Made by a program: the position numbers and the translations under genes
Part shown: positions 17,219 to 24,456 of the stretch, piece after piece
How positions within the stretch are numbered: the stretch's first letter is position 1
Layout: every line of letters starts with the position of its first letter
Assembly: GCA_017450545.1 (NCBI GenBank)
Contig: JAFSTL010000082.1
Span: 1-28,360, forward strand
Reading direction: 5' to 3'
Origin: Alphaproteobacteria bacterium
Lineage (GTDB): Bacteria > Pseudomonadota > Alphaproteobacteria > RUG11792
Length of the DNA stretch: 28,360 nucleotides
The notes under the pieces: model-generated
Seen by the model: only the letters and a program-made list of their open reading frames with translations
Databases searched by the model: none
What the model was told of the DNA's origin: nothing

Positions 17219-17599
17219 TTACTTTATCGTGACTTTGGCTCCAGCTGCTTCGAGCTGTTTTTTGAACTTTTCTGCTTCTTCTTTCGATACTCCAGATTTC
17301 ACCATCTTTGGAGCTCCATCCACTAAATCCTTCGCTTCCTTCAATCCTAAATCAGGAACCAAAGCTCTAACCTCTTTGATAACGCTGATCTTCTTATCTC
17401 CAGCAGAGGTCAACTCAACGTCAAATTCGGTCTTCTCCTCAGCAGGAGCAGCACCTCCGGCAGCAGCACCCGGAGCAGCAACCGCAACCGCAGCAGCAGC
17501 GCTTACACCCCACTTCTCTTCCAACATTTTCGAAAGCTCTGCAGCTTCCAACACTGTTAAACCTGACAACTCTTCAACTATCTTTGCTAAATCAGCCAT
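17219..17599 (-). CDS. rplL: 50S ribosomal protein L7/L12
   Basis: A 126-residue stalk protein that recruits elongation and termination factors to the ribosome. It has an N-terminal dimerisation helix pair (LAKIVEELSGLTVLEAAELSKMLEE), an Ala/Gly-rich hinge at about 33-55, and the C-terminal factor-binding domain with KISVIKEVRALVPDLGLKEAKDLVDGAP. Length is normal. AAGGAG lies before the ATG, in keeping with the need for several copies per ribosome. It is 33 bases downstream of rplJ. Confidence 0.97.
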   Translation of the reverse strand: MADLAKIVEELSGLTVLEAAELSKMLEEKWGVSAAAAVAVAAPGAAAGGAAPAEEKTEFDVELTSAGDKKISVIKEVRALVPDLGLKEAKDLVDGAPKMVKSGVSKEEAEKFKKQLEAAGAKVTIK

Positions 17600-17632
17600 T
17601 TTTTTCTCCTTTTAAAACCAAACTATTTTCCA

Positions 17633-18136
17633 TCAACTCTTCGCAGCAATTACCCTCGCGACACGCGCCGACGGCTCTTTAACCGTCCTAACAATTTTCG
17701 AAGCAGCCGCAGTAAGAAGCCCGATAATCTTGGCACGAAGCTCATCCATAGACGGCAACGATGCAAGCTCCTTGATAACATCTGGCGCTATTGCTTTGCC
17801 ATCCATCACTCCGCCAAATATCTTCAACTTCTCATTTGTTTTTGCAAACTCAAAAATTGCTTTTGCCATTCCGACTGGATTATTCGAATATGCTAACCCC
17901 GTTGAGCCAGCAAGATACTTTCCAATCGAATCTAGTGTCGAATCCTTTATTGCTATGCGAGCCAATGTATTTTTTAGAACTTTAAGATTAGCTTCCGCTT
18001 TATGCATATCCTTGCGGAGCTTCGTTACCTCTTCAACTGTTATTCCCGGTTCTCTGCCCACGGCAACAACTATTGAAGAGTTAATCAACTCCTCTCTGAT
18101 ATGTGATACGAAAGCCTCTTTCTCTTTCCTTAACAT
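17633..18136 (-). CDS. rplJ: 50S ribosomal protein L10
   Basis: A 167-residue protein that anchors L7/L12 dimers to 23S rRNA and represses its own operon by binding the leader. The chosen ATG at 18136 (MLRKEKEAFV) has GAGGAG seven bases upstream; a frame-open ATG at 18163 would add nine residues without homology (MCGLCEEKG) and is rejected. The conserved TKLRKDMHKAEANLKVLKNTLARIA block, AGSTGLAYSN and the C-terminal alpha-helical L12-binding part (DELRAKIIGLLTAAASKIVRTV) are visible. Confidence 0.96.
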   Translation of the reverse strand: MLRKEKEAFVSHIREELINSSIVVAVGREPGITVEEVTKLRKDMHKAEANLKVLKNTLARIAIKDSTLDSIGKYLAGSTGLAYSNNPVGMAKAIFEFAKTNEKLKIFGGVMDGKAIAPDVIKELASLPSMDELRAKIIGLLTAAASKIVRTVKEPSARVARVIAAKS

Positions 18137-18189
18137 GCCTTTCTCCTCACATAAACCACACATACAGAAGGAGCATCAAAAACACTGCT

Positions 18190-18262
18190 TCTGTCTATTG
18201 CAGGTAGCCTCCCAGCCTTTAATCCATCTGCGCAACTAGCATCCAGAACCTACAGTCTTCGA
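18190..18262 (-). promoter_or_regulatory. L10-leader-like mRNA structure upstream of rplJ
   Basis: In the 197-base gap between rplA and rplJ, the reverse strand reads GAAGACTGTAGGT (18260-18248) and later ACCTGCA (18205-18199). UGUAGGU and ACCUGCA can form a 7-base helix with one G-U pair. Next to it UUGUC and GACAG can form a second helix, leaving a purine-rich internal loop (GAAGAC opposite AUA) where the L10 leader has its kink-turn. Position, strand and layout fit the autoregulatory site bound by L10(L12)4. The match is by eye; a covariance-model search would settle it. Confidence 0.6.
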
Positions 18263-18291
18263 CAACACTCAGCATCAACCGAGTGCTTTTC

Positions 18292-18324
18292 TGTGAGATT
18301 TTATCACAAAAACAAAATCTCACA
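18292..18324. repeat. Perfect 11-base inverted repeat after rplA
   Basis: TGTGAGATTTT (18292-18302) and AAAATCTCACA (18314-18324) are perfect inverted arms with an 11-base loop, starting 10 bases after the rplA stop on the transcribed strand. No U-run follows on that strand (GAAAAGC), so this is not a standard intrinsic terminator. It could be an RNA processing site, a pause hairpin or a protection against 3' decay of the rplKA part. Confidence 0.6.
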
Positions 18325-18333
18325 AAACTCTTT

Positions 18334-19017
18334 TTATTCTACAACAAACTGAACGCCAATTCCCATTGTAGAGCTTAGTGTCATCTTTTTCAGATAGTTT
18401 CCTTTCACTCCAGCTGGTTTTGACTTAACAACAGCATCGATAAACGCTTTTATATTTTCGGTTAAAGCCTCTTTCGAAAAGCTAACCTTGCCGATTCCAG
18501 CATGCACGATACCATTTTTCTCAGAACGATACTCAATTTGTCCGCCTTTGACATTTTTTATAGCAGTTGCAATATCCATAGTCACAGTTCCAAGCTTTGG
18601 ATTAGGCATCAGCCCTTTAGGTCCCAGTATCTTACCAACACGTCCGACCAAAGCCATCATATCTGGAGTCGCGATGCATCGATCGAAAGGCATATCACCT
18701 TTCTGTATCATTTCAACCAACTCCTCACCGCCAACTATATCTGCCCCAGCTTTCTTTGCTTCTTCTGCTTTCTGGTCTTTTGCAAACACGGCAACGCGGT
18801 ATGTTTTACCAGTGCCGTTTGGAAGATTTACGACGTTACGTACAGCCTGATCTTGCTTAGAAGCATCTATCCCGAGCATTATGCTTATATCCACAGTTTC
18901 GTCGAACTTCGCAGTTGCAGATTTTTTCACAATATCAACTGCCTCAGATAAAGAATAGACCTTATCCAAATCGTTATTCTTTCTCAAATCAGCAATCCTT
19001 TTTCCAATGTGCGCCAT
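18334..19017 (-). CDS. rplA: 50S ribosomal protein L1
   Basis: A 227-residue protein of the mobile L1 stalk, involved in release of E-site tRNA and, in many bacteria, feedback control of rplK-rplA. Landmarks include KFDETVDISIMLGIDASKQDQAVRNVV-type N-terminal sequence, LPNGTGKTYRVAVFA, and the signature region VGRVGKILGPKGLMPNPKLGT followed by IEYRSEKNGIVHAGIGKVSF. Length is normal. GGAGGG within the end of rplK serves as its ribosome site; only three bases separate the genes. Confidence 0.97.
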   Translation of the reverse strand: MAHIGKRIADLRKNNDLDKVYSLSEAVDIVKKSATAKFDETVDISIMLGIDASKQDQAVRNVVNLPNGTGKTYRVAVFAKDQKAEEAKKAGADIVGGEELVEMIQKGDMPFDRCIATPDMMALVGRVGKILGPKGLMPNPKLGTVTMDIATAIKNVKGGQIEYRSEKNGIVHAGIGKVSFSKEALTENIKAFIDAVVKSKPAGVKGNYLKKMTLSSTMGIGVQFVVE

Positions 19018-19020
19018 ACT

Positions 19021-19455
19021 CTAGCCCTCCACAACTTCAACGCCCATAGACCTGGCAGAACCAATAATCATTTGAGCCGCCGATTCGATTGTATTCGCAT
19101 TCAGATCCTGCATCTTCGCCTTTGCTATCTCATTAACTTGAGACATCGTTATTTTTGCAATAGGAGCCGTTATGCCAGTTTTCTGAGAACCGCTGGTTAT
19201 CTTCGCAGCTTTCTTGATGTAATACGTTACAGGCGGAGTTTTCATCACGTATGTAAAGCTCTTATCTGCATAAGCAGTAATCACAACAGGAATTGGCATC
19301 CCAGGTTCCATCTGCTGTGTCTTCGCATTAAAAGCTTTGCAAAATTCCATGATGTTCAGCCCCTTTTGCGCCAAAGCAGGTCCTATCGGAGGCGAAGGAT
19401 TAGCCTTCCCTGCCGGAATTTGCAACTTTATATATCCAACAACTTTCTTTGCCAT
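19021..19455 (-). CDS. rplK: 50S ribosomal protein L11
   Basis: A 144-residue protein of the GTPase-associated centre at the stalk base. The N-terminal KLQIPAGKANPSPPIGPALAQKGLNIMEFCKAFN segment and the C-terminal rRNA-binding AKMQDLNANTIESAAQMIIGSARSMGVEV are characteristic. AGGAG seven bases before the ATG is a clear ribosome site. It lies 64 bases after nusG; that gap shows only a weak GGTC/ACCA pairing and a T-run, with no convincing promoter. Confidence 0.97.
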   Translation of the reverse strand: MAKKVVGYIKLQIPAGKANPSPPIGPALAQKGLNIMEFCKAFNAKTQQMEPGMPIPVVITAYADKSFTYVMKTPPVTYYIKKAAKITSGSQKTGITAPIAKITMSQVNEIAKAKMQDLNANTIESAAQMIIGSARSMGVEVVEG

Positions 19456-19519
19456 TTTTTTCTCCTAAACAAAAAATTTCGTGGTGCTCTCGATCAAATG
19501 ACCAAATCTCCCACAAAAC

Positions 19520-20071
19520 CTACACTTTTTCAACTTGAGTATACTCCAGTTCAACGGGAGTTGCTCTACCGAAGATCATAACAGAAACTTTAAGTTTTTG
19601 CTTATCATCTTCAATCTCTTCTATAAATCCACTAAATGAAGCAAACGCCCCATCAGTAATCTTGACCTGGTCTCCAATCTCGAAATCGACTGCGACTCTT
19701 GGAGTTTCAGCTGAAGCTTTGAGTTGATCCACGATCCTCTTGACCTCAGTTTCACTTATCGGCGCTGGTTTGCCGTTTGCTCCCAAAAATCCTGCAACTC
19801 TTGGTACATTTCGAACCAAATACCACGTGTCATCGGTCATTACCATTTTGATAAGAACGTATCCAGGCAAATATTTTTTGTCAACATTAATCTTCTGCCC
19901 ATTCTTTATCTCTGTAACTTCCTCTGTCGGAACCAAGATTTCCTCGAAATAGGCCGAAAGACCTTTTTTCTCAGCATTCTCTTGTATTACTTTAGCAACT
20001 CTACTTTCCGAACCGGAATAAGCATGAACTATGTACCATCTCGCCTTCGATTGCATTATCTGCTCAGCCAT
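19520..20071 (-). CDS. nusG: Transcription antitermination/elongation factor NusG
   Basis: A 183-residue NusG that binds RNA polymerase through its NGN domain (from ARWYIVHAYSGSESRVA to VGFL-type residues RVAGFLGAN) and contacts Rho or S10 through the C-terminal KOW domain (FEIGDQVKITDGAFASFSGFIEEI). The start is placed at 20071 (MAEQIMQSKARWY), two bases after the secE stop, with GGGAG at the end of secE as ribosome site. The longer frame to 20110 would overlap secE and adds 13 unrelated residues. Order secE-nusG-rplK is the usual one. Confidence 0.96.
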   Translation of the reverse strand: MAEQIMQSKARWYIVHAYSGSESRVAKVIQENAEKKGLSAYFEEILVPTEEVTEIKNGQKINVDKKYLPGYVLIKMVMTDDTWYLVRNVPRVAGFLGANGKPAPISETEVKRIVDQLKASAETPRVAVDFEIGDQVKITDGAFASFSGFIEEIEDDKQKLKVSVMIFGRATPVELEYTQVEKV

Positions 20072-20073
20072 TC

Positions 20074-20262
20074 TTATCTCCCGATAATCGCATGAATAAC
20101 GCGATACCACCCAGTGTCAACCAACGCAAAAAACAGCGACGCGACCAATGCTATCACGAAAACAACGACTGTGGTTATAACAACCTCTTGCCTTGACGAC
20201 CAAGTCACCTTGCCAACTTCTGCCTTAACGTCTTTCAGAAACGTCAAAAACTTGGGTACCAT
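20074..20262 (-). CDS. secE: Preprotein translocase subunit SecE
   Basis: A 62-residue single-span SecE, the essential clamp of the SecYEG protein channel. The amphipathic FLKDVKAEVGKVTWSSRQEVV motif precedes one transmembrane helix (about residues 28-47, VVFVIALVASLFFALVDTGW). The ATG at 20262 (MVPKF) is chosen: family members start just before the KF-x-K-D-V-x-E segment, and the promoter found upstream would begin transcription almost at an alternative GTG at 20286, leaving that start no leader. No tRNA-Trp gene precedes it, unlike in many bacteria. Confidence 0.9.
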   Translation of the reverse strand: MVPKFLTFLKDVKAEVGKVTWSSRQEVVITTVVVFVIALVASLFFALVDTGWYRVIHAIIGR

Positions 20263-20294
20263 GCCTACGTGCCCCAGAACTATCACTCCTTTTC

Positions 20295-20323
20295 ACTATA
20301 CGACATCCGGGGAAAAAACGCAA
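20295..20323 (-). promoter_or_regulatory. Candidate promoter of secE-nusG
   Basis: Reverse-strand TTGCGT (20323-20318) and TATAGT (20300-20295) are 17 bases apart. Initiation near 20288 gives a leader of about 26 bases to the secE ATG. The -10 is near consensus, the -35 weaker. Confidence 0.45.
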
Positions 20324-20350
20324 TCTGTCGATGATATGGAAAGTTGATAC

Positions 20351-20392
20351 GCTCTGGATTGCTTTGTCATGACGCATCCAGAGCAAGTTTTT
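20351..20392. terminator. Hairpin between glmS and secE, U-run on the plus-strand side
   Basis: GCTCTGGAT (20351-20359) and ATCCAGAGC (20376-20384) form a perfect 9-base stem, extendable by GC/GC with one bulged base. A T-run (20388-20392) follows on the plus strand. On the minus strand, where glmS is transcribed, only GTATCAACTTT follows. It probably ends glmS transcripts inefficiently and would stop plus-strand readthrough better. Confidence 0.55.
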
Positions 20393-20418
20393 ATTAAGAT
20401 TCAACGTTCAAACGATTT

Positions 20419-22200
20419 CTATTCAACTGTCACGGATTTTGCGAGGTTGCGTGGTTTGTCGACGTCGTATCCTTTCGATTTAGCAGTGTAGTAGGCCAAC
20501 AAGTGAATCAATGTCGTCAGGGCGAATGGATAATATTTATCCTCGTTTTGCTTTAAAAATACACACTCAATATTTGCATTATTTTTGAACATGCCCAACG
20601 ATGCCGTTGCATCCTCAGTCGTGATAAGCAATACTTTTCCATCCCGAGCTAAAATTTCTTGCGTATTGGATATAGTCTTTTCAAAATATTGATCAAATGG
20701 AGCTAATGCAATCGTAAACACATCTTCATCAATTATTGCTATAGGTCCATGCTTCAATTCACCAGACGGATACCCTTCTGCACTAACGTATGTCAATTCT
20801 TTTATTTTTAGTGCACCTTCGAGCGCTATCGGATAACTCGTTCCACGACCAATATAAAAGAAACTTCGCCCTCCAGCCAACTTTTTGGCAATCCTAGCAA
20901 AATCAAAACCAGCATTTAAAACAGAATTTATTGCTTTTTCTATTGCATCAATATTTATGTTCTCTTTTCCGATAAACATAATCAAAATCGATAAAATTTG
21001 TGCTATAAATGCTTTCGTCGAGGCGACCCCAATCTCAACCCCTGCTTCAGTTTTTATAACATAATCGGCTTCTCTTGCAATTGATGACGAATCTACGTTA
21101 ACTAACGCCATAGTTTTCATTCCGTTTTCTTTAACAAGTCGCATCGCACAAAGGGTGTCGATTGTTTCGCCAGATTGACTTATAAAAATATACAGCGAAT
21201 TCTTCCTTAAGACTGCATTTCTATACCGGAACTCTGATGCTATTTCAACATCAACTGGAATTTTGGCATATTTTTCTATCCAGTATTTTGCCAGAACTCC
21301 TGCATAAAATGAAGTTCCACAGGCAATAATTGAAACATTGTCAAATTTAGAAACGTCAATGTCATATTTATAACTGTCGTATGTGCGCCGCGCAACTATA
21401 GCTTCTTCATAAATTTCTTTCAACATAAACGTTTCATATCCGCTTTTTGACATGTCGGTTAATGAAACTTTGTTTAAAACTTTTTGCCGATTTACAATAT
21501 TGTTTTGCATATCAAATATAGTATACGATATTTGTTCACCTTTTGTGACAACAACAATATCGCCTTCTTCAAGGTATGTTAATTCATCCGCTAATGTCGA
21601 AAGAGCAACTGCATCGGAAGCTATATAAGCGCTTTTTTTGTCAGGACTAATCCCGACAGCCATTGGAGAACCCTTTTTTGCCCCAAGCAAAGTGTCAGGG
21701 GATTTTTCATAAATTGCCACGATTGCGAATGTACCAATAAGTTCGCCGATAGAATGCTTAAACGCATCCACGAAATTTTTCCCTGATTTTATATGGCTCG
21801 CTGTGAGTTTTGCGACAACTTCGGTATCCGTCTCGCTTTCAAACTTATATCCCTCAGAAACCAATTTTTGGCGCAACTCTTGGTAATTCTCAATAATGCC
21901 GTTGTGAACTATGGCAACACCGTCAGCAACGTGAGGATGAGCATTAAATTCGGTTACCTTGCCATGCGTAGCCCAGCGCGTATGTCCAATGCCGATACAT
22001 GAATTTATATTGCTTTTTTCAACAGCATTTCGTAAATATTGCACTTTCCCAACAGTTCTTATCCGTTGCAATTGAGAATTTTCATCCAAATACGCAATAC
22101 CGGCAGAGTCATACCCTCTGTATTCTAATCTGCTGAGTGCAGAAATGAGCGAATCGGAAACATTATTTTCATAACTTAAAGCGGAGATTATCCCACACAT
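20419..22200 (-). CDS. glmS: Glutamine--fructose-6-phosphate aminotransferase (isomerizing)
   Basis: A 593-residue enzyme making glucosamine-6-phosphate from fructose-6-phosphate and glutamine, the entry to UDP-GlcNAc, peptidoglycan and LPS. The start is set at 22200 so that Cys2 of MCGIIS becomes the N-terminal nucleophile; the longer frame to 22212 adds four residues and would block it. The glutaminase domain (1 to about 220) shows RLEYRGYDSAGI, GHTRWATHG (72-80) and VHNGIIENY (98-106). Two SIS sugar-isomerase domains follow (CGTSFYAG, ISQSGETIDT; then GRGTSYPIALEGALKIKE), and the C-terminus ends PRNLAKSVTVE as expected. No ribosome site of note and no glmS riboswitch-like leader is visible in the 101-base gap upstream. 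Confidence 0.97.
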   Translation of the reverse strand: MCGIISALSYENNVSDSLISALSRLEYRGYDSAGIAYLDENSQLQRIRTVGKVQYLRNAVEKSNINSCIGIGHTRWATHGKVTEFNAHPHVADGVAIVHNGIIENYQELRQKLVSEGYKFESETDTEVVAKLTASHIKSGKNFVDAFKHSIGELIGTFAIVAIYEKSPDTLLGAKKGSPMAVGISPDKKSAYIASDAVALSTLADELTYLEEGDIVVVTKGEQISYTIFDMQNNIVNRQKVLNKVSLTDMSKSGYETFMLKEIYEEAIVARRTYDSYKYDIDVSKFDNVSIIACGTSFYAGVLAKYWIEKYAKIPVDVEIASEFRYRNAVLRKNSLYIFISQSGETIDTLCAMRLVKENGMKTMALVNVDSSSIAREADYVIKTEAGVEIGVASTKAFIAQILSILIMFIGKENINIDAIEKAINSVLNAGFDFARIAKKLAGGRSFFYIGRGTSYPIALEGALKIKELTYVSAEGYPSGELKHGPIAIIDEDVFTIALAPFDQYFEKTISNTQEILARDGKVLLITTEDATASLGMFKNNANIECVFLKQNEDKYYPFALTTLIHLLAYYTAKSKGYDVDKPRNLAKSVTVE

Positions 22201-22301
22201 AGCTAAAACCAATTAATAAAATTTCTTTCAGATTATTACACAAGGATTTGCAATGTTGCTATTACGAATTGTTACAACACCCCCGCCATCGCATCGGCGC
22301 A

Positions 22302-22634
22302 TTAGTTAACGGAAAGTGTTATTGTGTCTCCATCACTTGTCGTTATAGTGACTTCACTTTCCGATACTTCATCTATTGAAAAATTTTCATGTTGCCCAAT
22401 CTCCGAATACGGTTTGCCATTGATCCAAATCGTCCAGTTTTGCTCATCGACAAAAAATATTCCAGAAAGCTTTAAATTCGATGTTTGCTCCGTATCATTT
22501 GTATTGCTCTGTTTCGCTAAAGACAACGCTTTTATTGAATCTTCATCATTCATGAAAAATGATGTCGTTTCTTCTGGCATAGCAACAGAATTTAGCATAA
22601 TTCCGCTAATTATAATTTTTGAAAAATTTTGCAT
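22302..22634 (-). CDS. Small exported protein, possibly PilP/GspC-like (third gene of platform-like operon)
   Basis: A 110-residue protein, not firmly recognised. An N-terminal hydrophobic stretch (IIISGIMLNSVA, about 7-18) looks like a signal peptide or anchor. After an acidic, polar linker, the C-terminal half reads LKLSGIFFVDEQNWTIWING, then KPYSEIGQH and a run of short beta strands ending in GDTITLSVN. That pattern (LxLxGIxF, W-x-x-WINGKxY, a V-x-I turn, then I-x-L) is like the small beta domains of PilP, GspC and GspB that tie an inner-membrane platform to the secretin. GGAGGTG lies three bases before the ATG. It overlaps the preceding gene by 25 bases. Function is inference from topology and gene order. 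Confidence 0.5.
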   Translation of the reverse strand: MQNFSKIIISGIMLNSVAMPEETTSFFMNDEDSIKALSLAKQSNTNDTEQTSNLKLSGIFFVDEQNWTIWINGKPYSEIGQHENFSIDEVSESEVTITTSDGDTITLSVN

Positions 22635-23152
22635 GTCACCTCCAATTTTATAATGGGCTTATGAGTTATTTTCCTCGCAAACTTGTCAATATTTATCGAA
22701 ATTATATCAACAAATCCTGGGGAAAAATTTTGAATTTTGTCAAGAAAATCAAATATAAACACATCATGCCAAAAAATTCCCGATATCTTCATTGTTTTCA
22801 CAGATATTTTATCGATTTTTGTTTCAGATATATGTTTTATATCGGTTAGTTTTGCATAAGTTTCCTGAAATATACGTCGCATATACTTATTTATATCATT
22901 AGATTTGCCGTTAAAACTATGTTTTTGAATAAACTCCCATTTTTCTTTGTTTGATACAATATCAATAACGGGATTCATTTCAATTTGATTGTGATGATAT
23001 TGCTCTTCTTTTTCACTTTTATAAATATTTGTTATTACAGATAGCAGCACGCTGCTTAAAACTAAACAAGCTTTTCTTTTGCTCTTTGCAATAAGATTTG
23101 ACTTTATGAAATTTATGATTTTTGCAAAATTAATATGTATAATTTTTTTCAT
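22610..23152 (-). CDS. Bitopic membrane protein, possibly PilO/GspM-like (second gene of platform-like operon)
   Basis: A 180-residue, lysine- and isoleucine-rich protein. A basic N-terminus (to residue 27) precedes one hydrophobic segment at about 28-43 (ACLVLSSVLLSVI). Then come a polar helical region and a C-terminal alpha/beta part at about 116-180: ISVKTMKISGIFWHD, FLDKIQNFSPGFVDIISINID, and PIIKLEVTCKIF. Strand, FL-x-x-L helix, strand, and a final V-x-x-x-x-x-F strand is the ferredoxin-like layout of PilO and GspM. Its ATG overlaps the stop of the first gene as ATGA (23149-23152). No identity was established; the assignment rests on fold-like pattern and position. Confidence 0.5.
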   Translation of the reverse strand: MKKIIHINFAKIINFIKSNLIAKSKRKACLVLSSVLLSVITNIYKSEKEEQYHHNQIEMNPVIDIVSNKEKWEFIQKHSFNGKSNDINKYMRRIFQETYAKLTDIKHISETKIDKISVKTMKISGIFWHDVFIFDFLDKIQNFSPGFVDIISINIDKFARKITHKPIIKLEVTCKIFQKL

Positions 23153-24261
23153 TTTTCGTCATACACAGGTTGAAAGGTAATTTGTTCATTTTTTTGATTA
23201 ACTTCTATTGAAACATTTTGCAATTTTTTATCTATTCCGCGCATTTTCTCAGCAAATTTGGTTCTAAAGTTAATATGAGAAAAACTTGTTTGCGAGGATA
23301 AGTTTGACCATATATCAATATCATCCAATATCTGTGAATCAAATGCATTTAATGCATCATTCATTTTGGTTATTTCTTGTTTATATTTTGTAATATGTCC
23401 AATATCTATGAGTGTTTTTATAAAACATAATGACATAATTAATAAACAAATGGAATTTAATGCTCGGCGGAAAAGCTGCTGTTCTCTATCAATAACAAAA
23501 TCGTCTAAAGAAGAAATTATTTGCATAGTAATATCTGAGCTTGTCGTAAACGTATCTAATGTTTCCTCATCAAATGAATAAATCGCAATATCGTCTAAAT
23601 TTACATTAAAAATCTGCTTGATATATTTTATAACATCGTTGACTTCATTGGTTTCATCAAAATTATTGTCAGTAGATTTTTTATAAAAAACATGTTTATC
23701 ATCATGTAGTGCTATCACTTCTTGCCATATTGATGTTGTTACAACGAAAATTTGCGCTTTAAATTTTCTCTTTTCGGATGGATGTTCTCTAAAATAATTT
23801 GTTACAACCCAAAATGGACTTGCGATTATCGTGTTAACTGGATTTCCAATATTGATTATTTCGTGCAAAATTGTGGATAAAACAGGACTGAGTTTCATAT
23901 CGCAAAACAGAGCAATTCCATTTCGATAAGTGAGCTTTTTTTCGTATAGCGCAAAATTTACTCCATTTCGTTTTTCAAAAAATATATTTTTTGCTAACGT
24001 TTCAATATCATTTTTACATAAATTATCCAAAATAATAGAGCGGCATGAAATTGTTTTATTTGAAATAATGATCTCCAACGGCAATCTTGCACGGCTATTT
24101 ATCTGGTTATAAACTTGCATTTTTCCCATAAAATCAAAGTTATTTTTATAAATAATTTTATTATTCAGAATGTGCATCAGAAATATAGTGCTGTCTGAAA
24201 TAAATACTCTTAAAAATTCGTCTAATGTCTTTCTCTTAAAAAGATGAGTAAGCTTACCCAT
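23149..24261 (-). CDS. Bitopic protein, possibly GspL or fused PilM/PilN-like (first gene of platform-like operon)
   Basis: A 370-residue protein, not firmly recognised. Residues 1 to about 255 are cytoplasmic in character, with alternating strands and helices (FISDSTIFLMHIL near 20-32, RLPLEIIISNKT, FKAQIFVVTTSIWQEVIAL near 167-185, IKYIKQIFNVNLDDIAIYSF near 211-230). One transmembrane helix lies at about 268-288, then a coiled-coil-like stretch (290-320) and a short periplasmic tail. Actin-like cytoplasmic part, single span and periplasmic tail is the plan of GspL, or of PilM joined to PilN. The ATG at 24261 with GAAGAG upstream is chosen over a TTG at 24279. ATGA overlap with the next gene. 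Confidence 0.5.
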   Translation of the reverse strand: MGKLTHLFKRKTLDEFLRVFISDSTIFLMHILNNKIIYKNNFDFMGKMQVYNQINSRARLPLEIIISNKTISCRSIILDNLCKNDIETLAKNIFFEKRNGVNFALYEKKLTYRNGIALFCDMKLSPVLSTILHEIINIGNPVNTIIASPFWVVTNYFREHPSEKRKFKAQIFVVTTSIWQEVIALHDDKHVFYKKSTDNNFDETNEVNDVIKYIKQIFNVNLDDIAIYSFDEETLDTFTTSSDITMQIISSLDDFVIDREQQLFRRALNSICLLIMSLCFIKTLIDIGHITKYKQEITKMNDALNAFDSQILDDIDIWSNLSSQTSFSHINFRTKFAEKMRGIDKKLQNVSIEVNQKNEQITFQPVYDEK

Positions 24262-24322
24262 ACTGCAACTGCTCTTCAATCCATCCCAAGTTCAGGTTCC
24301 AACATAAGCGGTTAAGTAATCG

Positions 24323-24367
24323 TTAATTTCTGAAATATTTTTCCATCCCCCACAAAAAAACAGACAT
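24323..24367 (-). other. Possible 14-codon leader ORF upstream of the platform-like operon
   Basis: The reverse strand carries ATG at 24367, 14 sense codons (MSVFLWGMEKYFRN) and TAA at 24325-24323. AGGGGGA (24377-24371) gives a ribosome-site-like sequence four bases before the ATG. It falls between the putative promoter and the first gene. Coding is uncertain for so short a frame. Confidence 0.25.
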
Positions 24368-24382
24368 AAGTCCCCCTGATTT

Positions 24383-24411
24383 ATGCTACAATAATCTGTT
24401 TGCTAATTCAA
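24383..24411 (-). promoter_or_regulatory. Candidate promoter of the platform-like operon
   Basis: Reverse-strand TTGAAT (24411-24406) and TAGCAT (24388-24383) are 17 bases apart. The -35 overlaps the end of the dps terminator. The transcript would have a leader of more than 100 bases before the ATG at 24261. Confidence 0.35.
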
Positions 24412-24448
24412 AAATCTTTGTGAGGCTTACACATCTTTATAAGCCTCA
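24408..24448 (-). terminator. Terminator of dps
   Basis: Reverse-strand TGAGGCTTA (24448-24440) and TAAGCCTCA (24429-24421) form a perfect 9-base stem with a 10-base loop. A run of five T follows six bases later. It starts nine bases after the dps stop. Confidence 0.65.
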
Positions 24449-24456
24449 GCAGTGAA

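Noticed and set aside
18137..18163. Extended rplJ start adding nine residues (MCGLCEEKG)
   Set aside because: The GAGGAG ribosome site lies inside this stretch, seven bases before the internal ATG at 18136, and the added residues do not fit L10.
20072..20110. Extended nusG start overlapping secE
   Set aside because: The added 13 residues are not NusG-like, and the ATG at 20071 has GGGAG upstream and lies just after the secE stop.
20393..20418. GTTCAAAC-like T-loop motif suggesting a tRNA upstream of secE
   Set aside because: No acceptor, D-arm or anticodon stem can be drawn in the 20287-20418 gap.
22201..22301. Possible glmS ribozyme/riboswitch leader
   Set aside because: The 101-base gap is too short and shows no pseudoknot-like core; glmS ribozymes belong mainly to Gram-positive bacteria.
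22619..22849. Plus-strand 76-residue frame opposite the PilO-like gene
   Set aside because: It is the antisense of an overlapping operon, with no ribosome site and no domain; the minus frame has ATGA coupling.
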